34,887 nt of DNA from Halobacteriovorax sp. (GTDB lineage Bacteria > Bdellovibrionota > Bacteriovoracia > Bacteriovoracales > Bacteriovoracaceae). The stretch is from the NCBI GenBank assembly GCA_002720865.1, contig PBIO01000021.1, forward strand, positions 1-34,887, in the 5' to 3' direction. The position numbers were made by a program, and so were the translations under genes. Positions 15,473-21,649 of this stretch are shown here, in pieces (the first letter of the stretch is position 1; every line of letters starts with the position of its first letter). The notes under the pieces were generated by a model. The model was not told the DNA's origin. It searched no databases and saw only the letters and a program-made list of their open reading frames with translations.

Positions 15473-15501
15473 AGAATAAACTCGACTTTTTAGTACGTCA
15501 A
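15473..15501 (-). promoter_or_regulatory. Sigma70-like promoter, probable late promoter
   Basis: Minus strand: TTGACG (15496-15501), a 17-base spacer and TATTCT (15473-15478). The predicted start is at 15465-15466, the first base of the long leader stem. It is the best-matching minus promoter I found upstream of the methylase, terminase and head genes. The rest of the gap (15233-15567) holds the leader structures and no coding sequence I can support. Confidence 0.65.
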
Positions 15502-15567
15502 CCCACTTTCTGCACTATATGTTGTATGTGTTCGTTAAAGAAATCGTTTGTATAATGGGCGGTAAAT

Positions 15568-15756
15568 TTATTTCTCTTTATCTAGGCTTTTTTCTGCTTC
15601 GCGTTTTGCTCGCGCTACCTCAAGATCATTTAGCTTCGACGCAAATTCTTCTGCCATAGCCAAACACTGTTTAGACTTTTCCTCGGTCGGAGCTGTAACC
15701 GCTAACCTTAAAGCAAGCACCAGCGCTTCATAATCATTCTTTGGCTTTGCTTTCAT
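15568..15756 (-). CDS. 62-aa helical protein, last gene of a small-gene operon
   Basis: MKAKPKNDYEALVLALRLAV, continuing with lysine/glutamate-rich helix (CLAMAEEFASKLNDLEVARA) and ending SLDKEK. It is probably a single long alpha-helical hairpin. It overlaps the upstream 47-aa gene by 23 bases. It resembles the generic small helical proteins found in the early regions of many phages, with no assigned role. Confidence 0.7.
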   Translation of the reverse strand: MKAKPKNDYEALVLALRLAVTAPTEEKSKQCLAMAEEFASKLNDLEVARAKREAEKSLDKEK

Positions 15757-15877
15757 GGCTTTTTATTTCTTCCTCAATCATATCTTCTAAATCCATTTGT
15801 GCAGCAGGATCATTTGCCCACCACGCTTCTTGGTTTCTTCGCATAATTTTATACCAGTGTTTATCTTGCTCATTCAT
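15734..15877 (-). CDS. 47-aa acidic protein, unknown
   Basis: MNEQDKHWYKIMRRNQEAWW, then ANDPAAQMDLEDMIEEEIK. Its ATG overlaps the preceding stop (ATGA) and its 3' end overlaps the next gene, the same coupling seen throughout this operon. The product has a tryptophan-rich amphipathic helix and an acidic second helix. No family is recognised. Confidence 0.62.
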   Translation of the reverse strand: MNEQDKHWYKIMRRNQEAWWANDPAAQMDLEDMIEEEIKSHESKAKE

Positions 15878-16158
15878 TGCTCATACTCCACTAAGCTTGC
15901 TGGTCGTAATTCCAGTACATCACCGTGTCCTGACAAAACTAGGCCGTTAAGAAATCCACACCAGCCATTCAACGTTCTGTTTTCCAACTCATGTTTTCCA
16001 AACATGATGTAGCTGATGTCTTCACCTTCCTGTGCCTCACGCTTCAGCATCTTGAAGTGACGTTGTGCTTTTTTCCTATTTGTGAAGAACGCACGGTTTC
16101 GTTCCATAACTTGATCACTCCACGTAACAGTGTAGATAGTTGCCTTGCCGTAACTCAT
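15874..16158 (-). CDS. 94-aa protein, unknown
   Basis: MSYGKATIYTVTWSDQVMER, with a basic central helix (FTNRKKAQRHFKMLKREAQE) and a C-terminal domain of short strands (LNGWCGFLNGLVLSGHGDVL). The start overlaps the stop of the 77-aa gene (ATGA). The first strand, basic helix and later strands suggest a small alpha/beta fold. I see no catalytic motif. Likely an early host-takeover or accessory protein, by location only. Confidence 0.7.
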   Translation of the reverse strand: MSYGKATIYTVTWSDQVMERNRAFFTNRKKAQRHFKMLKREAQEGEDISYIMFGKHELENRTLNGWCGFLNGLVLSGHGDVLELRPASLVEYEQ

Positions 16159-16388
16159 GTTTCATCCCCCCAATCTAAATATTTTAACTCTTCATATTCA
16201 ATCTCTAGCTCCTGTCGGCTATTAGCTAAATCCTCACGTGCAAAGTTAAAGGCATTGGTTACATTACCGAAATCTTTATCTGCTTCCACAAGGTGATCAC
16301 TTAGCTGCTGCAACAGCGCCAGCGCATCTTCTAATGCCTTGCGCCTTGCATTGTATCGGCAAGTCTGCCGCAATGTTGGGGCGATCAT
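16155..16388 (-). CDS. 77-aa coiled-coil protein, unknown
   Basis: MIAPTLRQTCRYNARRKALE followed by nearly continuous heptad-like helix (DALALLQQLSDHLVEADKDF, FAREDLANSRQELEIEYEEL). Coupled at both ends by ATGA overlaps, upstream to the 35-aa membrane peptide and downstream to the 94-aa gene. A dimeric coiled coil is likely. Function unknown. Confidence 0.68.
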   Translation of the reverse strand: MIAPTLRQTCRYNARRKALEDALALLQQLSDHLVEADKDFGNVTNAFNFAREDLANSRQELEIEYEELKYLDWGDET

Positions 16389-16492
16389 TGCACTAGCCCA
16401 AAAGCTACACCGTAGAAAAACATAAGAGATGGTAGGCCGATCAATACGATCAACCCACCAATGATTTCACTTAATAAACGCCACTTAGCCAT
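16385..16492 (-). CDS. 35-aa single-span membrane peptide
   Basis: MAKWRLLSEIIGGLIVLIGL continues to PSLMFFYGVAFGLVQ. It starts after a clear GGGAG ribosome site and its stop overlaps the next ATG (ATGA). A basic N-terminus is followed by about 25 hydrophobic residues, so one membrane span is expected. Small membrane peptides of early phage operons can alter host membrane proteins or block superinfection. No evidence here distinguishes these. Confidence 0.62.
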   Translation of the reverse strand: MAKWRLLSEIIGGLIVLIGLPSLMFFYGVAFGLVQ

Positions 16493-16503
16493 TATTATTC
16501 TCC

Positions 16504-16728
16504 CTACCTTTTCGCAATTTGGTTAAACTGTGCATTTAGCAACTTCGCTCTGTTGCCCATTGTGTCGCAAATGTGTGTCCATTTCGTTCCGGCTTTGGCC
16601 CAAACAGTGCGATGACCACAACCGATTCGTGGCAGTTCGTCCTGTAAATGTACCCACATAAAGGTTGCGCCTTTTAACGTTTTTGGGGGCTTCTTGCCAT
16701 AAGCGTGTTTTGGCATTTTGAATTTCAT
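16504..16728 (-). CDS. 74-aa basic protein, unknown
   Basis: MKFKMPKHAYGKKPPKTLKG, then WVHLQDELPRIGCGHRTVWA, an HxC-like patch (GCGH, and CDTMGNRAK later) and a basic end. The start overlaps the previous stop (TAATG). The histidines and cysteines could bind a metal, but the spacing matches no known finger. High lysine content suggests nucleic-acid contact. Unknown family. Confidence 0.68.
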   Translation of the reverse strand: MKFKMPKHAYGKKPPKTLKGATFMWVHLQDELPRIGCGHRTVWAKAGTKWTHICDTMGNRAKLLNAQFNQIAKR

Positions 16729-17117
16729 TATACCAACCCCTTTTTTGTAAACGTCACACCCGAATTTATTGCTTGTTGAATAACTTCGTTTGACAGGTGG
16801 TGTTTATATGTTAATTCATTAACAACAGTCATACTGTCGGCCAACGGTTTAATGTTAACGCTCGTAATGTCTTTTTTCGTCGTGTGCGCTCTAAGCAACT
16901 GACGTGACACGTGTTTATGAATCTCTTTGTTATCAACCACTTTGCGTTGGTGGGTGCGCACTTCGATCGTAGCCTTGCTACCAATGATATTTACATCTTT
17001 ACCACGAGCTTTAAATTCAGCGTGTATTTCGCGTTTGCGCTGCACCAGTTTTTTCAAATCTGACTCAATAGCCACTAATTCATTAGCTGATGTAAAAAGA
17101 TCAAATATGTTTTCCAT
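16728..17117 (-). CDS. 129-aa protein, unknown
   Basis: Starts MENIFDLFTSANELVAIESD at 17117 after TTTGGAGAAG. A basic helix (LKKLVQRKREIHAEFKARGK) leads to a strand region (IIGSKATIEVRTHQRKVVDN) and a C-terminal domain (NELTYKHHLSNEVIQQAINS). The layout resembles small phage recombination or regulatory accessory proteins, but no specific match comes to mind. It belongs to the early minus operon that starts at 17343. Confidence 0.72.
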   Translation of the reverse strand: MENIFDLFTSANELVAIESDLKKLVQRKREIHAEFKARGKDVNIIGSKATIEVRTHQRKVVDNKEIHKHVSRQLLRAHTTKKDITSVNIKPLADSMTVVNELTYKHHLSNEVIQQAINSGVTFTKKGLV

Positions 17118-17160
17118 TTTCTTCTCCAAAGATTTGAGGGGGGCATAGCCCCCCCCTTGT

Positions 17161-17343
17161 TTATAAAAGTTCTACTGTCTTTTTGATTTCCTCAATTAAG
17201 TAAGGTGCTATAGCATCGTTGTCGTGTGGGTAAGCTACAAAAATGTCTCTCTTAGCAACCTTACACAAAGCGTCGAGCGCGATTTCTAATTGTGTAAGTT
17301 TTTCTGCGGCGCTTTCACTGGGGTTATATCCTACTGTGTTCAT
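17161..17343 (-). CDS. 60-aa protein, first gene of an early minus operon
   Basis: MNTVGYNPSESAAEKLTQLE begins at 17343 behind TTTGGAGAAG; the frame extends eight codons further without a ribosome site. The product is helical (EIALDALCKVAKRD) with a C-terminal LIEEIKKTVELL helix. It is divergent from the HTH gene at 17474 and would be controlled from the AT-rich gap between them. Function unknown. Confidence 0.68.
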   Translation of the reverse strand: MNTVGYNPSESAAEKLTQLEIALDALCKVAKRDIFVAYPHDNDAIAPYLIEEIKKTVELL

Positions 17344-17374
17344 TATCTTCTCCAAAGTAAGTAACAATTCAAGA

Positions 17375-17403
17375 AGTATAATACACTTTTATACGTATCA
17401 AAA
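17375..17403 (-). promoter_or_regulatory. Likely early minus promoter with TATACGTATC-type half sites
   Basis: On the minus strand TTTTGA (17398-17403) and TATACT (17375-17380) are 17 bases apart; an overlapping TTGATA gives only a 15-base spacer. The region includes the self-complementary ATACGTAT (17391-17398), a possible operator for the nearby HTH protein. Confidence 0.4.
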
Positions 17404-17420
17404 GGTTTTTCTGTACTTTA

Positions 17421-17450
17421 TTGCACTTTTTTTTTATTTTAATCTATAAA
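17421..17450 (+). promoter_or_regulatory. Sigma70-like promoter of the plus HTH gene
   Basis: TTGCAC (17421-17426) and TATAAA (17445-17450) are 18 bases apart, with a T-rich spacer. The start would be near 17457, leaving a leader of under 20 bases that contains the GGAGAG ribosome site. Confidence 0.5.
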
Positions 17451-17473
17451 GATAAAAAACAATGGAGAGTTAA

Positions 17474-17662
17474 ATGCACCAATACGGCAAGAGGTTGCGG
17501 GATATGCAGATTCCGCAAAAAGATTTCAGTGCAAAAATAGGTGTATCGCTACGTGCTTTGCAAAATGGTATGAAGACCGAAAACAAACGATATACAGCGT
17601 TAATTCACGCATTAGAATTAATGAGCGCGGAGAAGCGTGACGAATGGTTAAAGCTTCCATAG
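17474..17662 (+). CDS. Small helix-turn-helix protein
   Basis: A 62-aa protein, MHQYGKRLRDMQIPQKDFSA. It has the pattern of a Cro/XRE-type HTH (RLRDMQIPQKDFSAKIGVSL, then RALQNGMKTENKRYTALIHA), with helix 2-turn-helix 3 at about 14-33. It lacks any C-terminal domain for oligomerisation or cleavage, so it is not a CI-type repressor. It is the only plus gene here, divergent from the early minus operon and convergent with the 165-aa gene, overlapping it by 15 bases. Likely a regulator of the neighbouring promoters. Confidence 0.72.
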   Translation: MHQYGKRLRDMQIPQKDFSAKIGVSLRALQNGMKTENKRYTALIHALELMSAEKRDEWLKLP

Positions 17663-18145
17663 GCTTGCCGCCTCATCTAAAGCCTGACGTAACAATGACA
17701 CTGGCGTTTCTTTCGACGGCGACCAATTAAGCTTATGCGCCCACGTGGTTGCAAACTCCCCATGCCCACACACGCCGATTAGCACAGATGCTTGCCGCAA
17801 AGTTAGACGCCCCAATACGTCACGCACTTGCTCCCTCGAATAGACTTCATCATCTACTCCGCCGCCTACTCCCGCACTTGCGCCATATCTCGCTGTGACC
17901 CTGTTTTGATTTACAGACCTATAATAGTGTTGCCGAAAAAGGTTGCCAGCTTCGTATTGTTTGTCAGTCAGCAAGCTTCGATGCAACATTACATCCAATG
18001 GGTGTTCATACCTCACACGGCGAACAGTCTGCACCGCCTTGCCGCCTTTAGGTTTAAACGCTACATCATCAACTGGACTATGTTGGCTTCTCTCTGGCGT
18101 TTCTCGTAACTCTTGCGGCTCTAATGCTTCTTTCTTTTTACTCAT
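17648..18145 (-). CDS. 165-aa protein at the end of the replication operon
   Basis: Starts MSKKKEALEPQELRETPERS at 18145, chosen because GGAG precedes it and it overlaps the methylase stop by eight bases; an upstream in-frame ATG at 18187 is the alternative. After a disordered basic N-terminus there is a folded part (HPLDVMLHRSLLTDKQYEAG, NLFRQHYYRSVNQNRVTARY). The C-terminus (YSREQVRDVLGRLTLRQASV) with LIGVCGHGE is a helical bundle with an HTH-like feel. It recalls the uncharacterised alphaproteobacterial family DUF6456. A DNA-binding role is only a guess. Confidence 0.68.
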   Translation of the reverse strand: MSKKKEALEPQELRETPERSQHSPVDDVAFKPKGGKAVQTVRRVRYEHPLDVMLHRSLLTDKQYEAGNLFRQHYYRSVNQNRVTARYGASAGVGGGVDDEVYSREQVRDVLGRLTLRQASVLIGVCGHGEFATTWAHKLNWSPSKETPVSLLRQALDEAASLWKL

Positions 18146-18662
18146 TAGTGACTCCGTTGTGGTATCGTACAACGGGTTCTTTTTCATGGGGTATTCTCCT
18201 GTCAAAAATAAGCCATTGGTAATTATGAATAGGGCTTGCCGTGGCTGGTTCTTCTGACCAATAAGGTCGATACTGCAGACGAAGGCTGCAAGCAAAAGGC
18301 CAATGCCAATAGCTGGCTCTGGTCTTGGCACAATCCCAGCTTATACGCATAAGTGCGGCGGCTACTTGTATGTCACCGTCCTTAACTGCATCTATGACGC
18401 CTCTCATTAACTGATCCACTAATTTTTTCTGATATGGTGGATTAGTAATTATGCTTGCAAAACGCCCTTTAACATCCCTAAGTGTGCCGTTTTCCGCTGG
18501 GTATAATCTTGTTGGCTCATTTGCATTGCAGAAAGGGTCAAGGGCTGGCATTGGGATGTCAGGGTAAGCGTCAAGCAAGCTTTTGATACACCTATCATCG
18601 ACTGTGGGGTAATGATCCAATTCTCTTCTGTTGAAATTGCTCGTTGTATACTGGTTACTCAT
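18138..18662 (-). CDS. Phage DNA adenine (N6) methyltransferase-like protein
   Basis: A 174-aa protein with the compact architecture of phage amino-methylases. The SAM-side motif is LDPFCNANEPTRLY (about 41-54, in place of the glycine loop), and motif IV is IITNPPYQKK with NPPY at 74-77. Then come VAAALMRISWDCAKTRASYW and the PIHNYQWLIFDRR strand near the end. It is shorter than full methylases but normal for this phage group. The expected reaction is adenine N6 methylation of phage DNA. It is coupled to the DnaA-domain gene by TAATG. It is the second methylase in the window and lies in the early operon, unlike the late cytosine methylase. Confidence 0.78.
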   Translation of the reverse strand: MSNQYTTSNFNRRELDHYPTVDDRCIKSLLDAYPDIPMPALDPFCNANEPTRLYPAENGTLRDVKGRFASIITNPPYQKKLVDQLMRGVIDAVKDGDIQVAAALMRISWDCAKTRASYWHWPFACSLRLQYRPYWSEEPATASPIHNYQWLIFDRRIPHEKEPVVRYHNGVTNE

Positions 18663-19192
18663 TAGTCATCGTATTTTTCCAGAAAAACACTTTCCCGGCG
18701 AAGCATCCAAGAATGTAAATTTTCTTCAATGATTTCCAAGCGCTCTCCAAAAGCGCTGTCTTGCAGTATTTTATCTTTTACCGCTTTAATCCCGTAAATT
18801 ATAGTCGTGTGGTCTCGCTCTAGCATCCTTCCGATTTGCGACACGCTAAAGCTTCTGCAATGTTTATCCGCTAAATACATAACGACGTGTCGTGGCGTTG
18901 CCACATCACTGGTTCGTTTGCGACCGTTAAAACAATCTGAACCTAAATCAAATTCTTGCGCTACAAATTCTTTGATCTGTGCAAATACGTCAGCATCTTT
19001 GTAACGTGCATTGACAGCTTGATTTAGCGAGGTGTGTGGCTCCAAGGATAATTGTTCCGCTAATTTGCTAACAAGCCACGCCGTCTTTTTATCATCCATC
19101 GCGTAGTCGATCATAGGCTTTACCTGCCCGTGGATAAATATTTGCAGCCGTAACGGTTGACCGCCGTGTTTTGGGAAAATGTTTAATCGCAT
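18662..19192 (-). CDS. Stand-alone DnaA domain IV protein
   Basis: A 176-aa protein whose residues of about 90-145 match the DnaA-box-binding domain: RTSDVATPRHVVMYLADKHC, RSFSVSQIGRMLERDHTTII and YGIKAVKDKI, including the signature RDHTT (126-130). The AAA+ ATPase domain of DnaA is absent. Instead there is an unrelated N-terminal helix region of about 80 residues. It could bind host or phage DnaA boxes to regulate initiation, compete with host DnaA, or assist the phage initiator encoded just upstream (10-base overlap). The domain is clear; the role is inferred. Confidence 0.88.
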   Translation of the reverse strand: MRLNIFPKHGGQPLRLQIFIHGQVKPMIDYAMDDKKTAWLVSKLAEQLSLEPHTSLNQAVNARYKDADVFAQIKEFVAQEFDLGSDCFNGRKRTSDVATPRHVVMYLADKHCRSFSVSQIGRMLERDHTTIIYGIKAVKDKILQDSAFGERLEIIEENLHSWMLRRESVFLEKYDD

Positions 19193-20025
19193 TGCACTAC
19201 CCTCATTTTTGTTTTTGCTTTTATCTGCACGACATTGCCTGGAATTTTTGCGCCTTCTGGTGCTTGGTCTATCAGCATCGTCTTTTCGTTGTCGGTTGCC
19301 TCGTAAAAAGCTTGTTGGATTAGCCGCTCTTCCTGTAATCGTGTCTGATCAGTTGCCCACGGCTGTTTGCCGATATTGCCGTACTTTAACCATTGTGCTT
19401 GCAACCTTTTAACGGCACTCGTCTTTTCAACATTGTCGTAAACGTCATTGCGCCATTTATCGCCGTCCATCATCTGCTTCAGCCATGTTGCACAATGAGC
19501 GAAGCTTTGCCACTCTGGTTTGGTTCTAATATAGGCTTGCAAGTCACCAATAATTTTTTCTGGGGTTGTGCCTTTTTTTCGTGTTTTCACAAACCGTTGT
19601 CTAGCAGAATTTTTGTCCCCCTTTTTGTTGGGGTACTTACTGTAGAATTGCTCAAACTCTTCGTGCATTTTTTCGTTAACACTATTTATATTCTTACTTG
19701 TATTCTTACTTGTATTCTTAGAGTATAGCTGTGACACATCTGTTATCTCACCATGAGACTTCTGATGTCTCACAGTGAGACTTCTACCATCATCCATAGG
19801 CAGGGTAATTGTGTAACTTGAGCTTCGCCCTGTCTTTTCCCAAGCTATATAATTTCGTCTTTTTAAACTTTGTAAACACCTGTGGAGAGTGGCCCGGCTT
19901 AACCCTGTTTCTTCGGTTAGTGTGTCAATCGAAGGGAACACGTTAGGCAGATGGCTTGCCAGAATTAACAGCGTCAACTTTTCGCTCGGTGGCAGCCGTA
20001 AGTCACGAATAGTCGGCAGTATCAT
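19183..20025 (-). CDS. Replication initiator, lambda O-like
   Basis: A 280-aa protein. Residues of about 8-75 form a winged helix-turn-helix (LRLPPSEKLTLLILASHLPN, SIDTLTEETGLSRATLHRCL). Residues of about 123-195 match the C-terminal O-like domain (FEQFYSKYPNKKGDKNSARQ, WQSFAHCATWLKQMMDGDKW), which in lambda recruits the helicase loader. The linker between them contains K-N-T-S repeats and is encoded by the candidate origin. The start at 20025 overlaps the preceding stop (ATGA) behind GGAG. No helicase or loader is encoded in the window, so host DnaB is probably recruited. Confidence 0.82.
   Translation of the reverse strand: MILPTIRDLRLPPSEKLTLLILASHLPNVFPSIDTLTEETGLSRATLHRCLQSLKRRNYIAWEKTGRSSSYTITLPMDDGRSLTVRHQKSHGEITDVSQLYSKNTSKNTSKNINSVNEKMHEEFEQFYSKYPNKKGDKNSARQRFVKTRKKGTTPEKIIGDLQAYIRTKPEWQSFAHCATWLKQMMDGDKWRNDVYDNVEKTSAVKRLQAQWLKYGNIGKQPWATDQTRLQEERLIQQAFYEATDNEKTMLIDQAPEGAKIPGNVVQIKAKTKMRVVQCD
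19689..19780. other. Candidate origin of replication inside the initiator gene
   Basis: Two palindromes, TCTCA-CCA-TGAGA (19746-19758) and TCTCAC-A-GTGAGA (19768-19780), are 22 bp apart and share a following CTTCT. Beside them lies an AT-rich tract with two and two-thirds tandem copies of TATTCTTACTTG (19689-19720). Iterons next to an AT-rich strip inside the initiator gene are how the lambda origin is organised. The 22-bp spacing is not a multiple of three, so it does not reflect a protein repeat. Confidence 0.55.
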
Positions 20026-20342
20026 TTTATTAACTCCCCATGCGTGTCTAAAGTTGAAATAATCAGCGTTGGCTTGTTTGGTTCTGTCACCGTCAGCAAC
20101 GATCCTTCTGGCGCACCCTCTAGCCATTTACGAATAGTTTTAAAACCACCCTTCACACGTTTCTGCTCTAATGGCTTTTCTTTTCCATTGGGATACTTCA
20201 GTAATAAATCGCAAGATTGATCTGCGCCTAATTGACCCAGCCGTCTGTCAACACGAACAGCCTCAATCCCAAATTTAATTAGCTGGTCACGTACCTTCAT
20301 CTCATCAGCGTAGCCAAGTCTTGCGGCGCGACTTTTAACCAT
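20022..20342 (-). CDS. PD-(D/E)XK family protein (resolvase-like)
   Basis: A 106-aa protein from MVKSRAARLGYADEMKVRDQ. The active-site pattern is visible: DRRLGQLGADQSCDLLL with D45, then LEQKRVKGG with E59-Q60-K61. The following GFKTIRKWLEGA and LLTVTEPNKPTLII match small nuclease-fold proteins of alphaproteobacterial phages annotated as Holliday-junction resolvase-like. It would act on replication or recombination intermediates. The start overlaps the Cro-like gene by eight bases. The true substrate is unknown. Confidence 0.68.
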   Translation of the reverse strand: MVKSRAARLGYADEMKVRDQLIKFGIEAVRVDRRLGQLGADQSCDLLLKYPNGKEKPLEQKRVKGGFKTIRKWLEGAPEGSLLTVTEPNKPTLIISTLDTHGELIK

Positions 20343-20544
20343 GCCACAGCTCATCTATATAAGCGTCAGCATCTTTAACTTTTTGCACTAGCAATTTTTC
20401 TAGCCTTTTCCGCGTTCTAATGTTTGTGGGTAAACCGCGATTTTTCCAGTGTGTAACAGCAGAAGGCGTAACGCCTATCATCTCTGCAACTAATGAAACA
20501 CCCCCAAGTGCGTCGATAATTTTTCGGGCCAATTTAATATCCAT
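20335..20544 (-). CDS. Cro/YdaS-like DNA-binding regulator
   Basis: A 69-aa protein with a clear HTH: ARKIIDALGGVSLVAEMIGV, then TPSAVTHWKNRGLP (about 6-39), as in Cro and YdaS-type proteins. It is the first gene of the leftward replication operon and faces the rightward recombination operon. No ribosome site precedes it, and the best -10 (TATAAC) lies six bases before the ATG, so the mRNA may be leaderless. It probably binds the palindrome between the divergent promoters and sets the balance of the two operons. Confidence 0.82.
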   Translation of the reverse strand: MDIKLARKIIDALGGVSLVAEMIGVTPSAVTHWKNRGLPTNIRTRKRLEKLLVQKVKDADAYIDELWHG

Positions 20545-20550
20545 AAAATC

Positions 20551-20587
20551 GTTATAACTTGATATGTTACTAAAAGTAAAGTAAGAT
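20551..20587. promoter_or_regulatory. Overlapping divergent early promoters with a palindromic operator
   Basis: Plus strand: TTGATA (20559-20564), 17 bases, TAAGAT (20582-20587). Minus strand: TTTACT (20575-20580), 18 bases, TATAAC (20551-20556). The perfect inverted repeat TTACT-AAA-AGTAA (20567-20579) lies in the plus spacer and overlaps the minus -35. One bound dimer could block both directions. Confidence 0.58.
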
Positions 20588-20610
20588 GATAAAAAATTTT
20601 GGAGAAAGTT

Positions 20611-20799
20611 ATGTCAGATAAGCAAGCAGGTGAAATGGAATTGCCTCAAACGACTATAGATAAAATCAACAGTAAGCCGTATCCGCTAGGCCATTACGAA
20701 ACAATCACAATGGAATGTTTGAGGCTAGTTGGTTTGAAAAGAGAGTCAAAGCGTTTCAAAAAGCTATGGGGAAAGATAAATGCGCCAACCAAGCGATAG
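20611..20799 (+). CDS. 62-aa protein heading the recombination operon
   Basis: MSDKQAGEMELPQTTIDKIN, then MECLRLVGLKRESKRFKKLW. The ATG at 20611 follows TTTTGGAGAA. The second half is a basic helix likely to contact nucleic acid or a protein partner. It overlaps the exonuclease gene by 20 bases. No family recognised; possibly an accessory of the recombination enzymes. Confidence 0.7.
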   Translation: MSDKQAGEMELPQTTIDKINSKPYPLGHYETITMECLRLVGLKRESKRFKKLWGKINAPTKR

Positions 20800-21649
20800 A
20801 GTAGCGTCAAAAAACAACATCTATCTGGGTGCTTCTCTTGCCTACAAATTGATCAATATGAAAAATGGTTTAATGGAAGCTTGGCTTGAATACACGGGGA
20901 GAAAAGAGCCAGAAGACTTGTCGACCAAACTCAACGTGTTGATGGGTAGCCACACAGAAAGCCTCAATCAACGTTATTATGAAATGATGACAGGGTACGA
21001 ATTTGCTGACAATGACGCGTGGCGTAAAACGTGGCGTGACAAATCCGAATTGGAAACTCAGCACCCTGACTATCCGTGGTTGCTGACCCACCCTGATCAA
21101 TGGCGAATTAGCGAAGCTGGCGCTATTGTGCTGGTTGATTTTAAGCACACAAACGAAAGAAAGTGGAGCAACAAAGAAGAGTTGATTGACACGTATTCTG
21201 CACAGATGCAGATGCAAATGCTTGTGGCGCAAGCCTCTTTCGGAGTGCCAGTGACACAATCAGAACTGTCAGTGTTTTTTGGCAACAACAAATGGGATGT
21301 TATACCTATTCCGGCAGAGCCAGACACACAGCAAAGCTTGCTGTCATTGTACCGAGGGTTTTACCAGCACGTAATAAACGATGAACCGCCAGATGCAGAC
21401 TGGCAGCCGAAAATAAACATCCCTAAAGTTGTGCCTCATCAAACGCGACAGATGCACCAGGACAACGAGTTTTGCGAATTAGCGGCGCAGTGGGTGCGTT
21501 ACAAAGACAGCTATAAGGCTTTCAGCACTATAGATGCGCAGCTTAAAGGTAAATTAAAAGACGATGATAAAGAAATATTTAACGACACCGTAAGGGTGTA
21601 TAGAACCGGGGGCGGTCAACGCCGTGTTAAACTTTTGGAGAACGATTAA
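20780..21649 (+). CDS. YqaJ-like viral recombinase / exonuclease (PD-(D/E)XK)
   Basis: A 289-aa nuclease. Motifs in order: MGSHTESLNQRYYEMMTGYE with E60, LLTHPDQWRI with D106, IVLVDFKHT with D120-F-K122, and the YSAQMQMQMLVAQ helix (about 139-151) with the conserved glutamine. This is the layout of lambda-exonuclease/YqaJ enzymes, which resect dsDNA 5' to 3' to give single strands for annealing. The next gene encodes the likely annealing partner and SSB follows, making a Red-like module. The stop overlaps the next start (TAATG). Confidence 0.85.
   Translation: MRQPSDRVASKNNIYLGASLAYKLINMKNGLMEAWLEYTGRKEPEDLSTKLNVLMGSHTESLNQRYYEMMTGYEFADNDAWRKTWRDKSELETQHPDYPWLLTHPDQWRISEAGAIVLVDFKHTNERKWSNKEELIDTYSAQMQMQMLVAQASFGVPVTQSELSVFFGNNKWDVIPIPAEPDTQQSLLSLYRGFYQHVINDEPPDADWQPKINIPKVVPHQTRQMHQDNEFCELAAQWVRYKDSYKAFSTIDAQLKGKLKDDDKEIFNDTVRVYRTGGGQRRVKLLEND

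Noticed and set aside
15361-15555. Plus-strand 64-codon frame starting at TTG in the leader gap
   Set aside because: It has no ATG or ribosome site and crosses the perfect hairpin and the minus promoter; structure explains the region better.
15551-15556. Perfect TATAAT on the plus strand
   Set aside because: No -35 at a usable distance and transcription would run antisense into the early minus operon.
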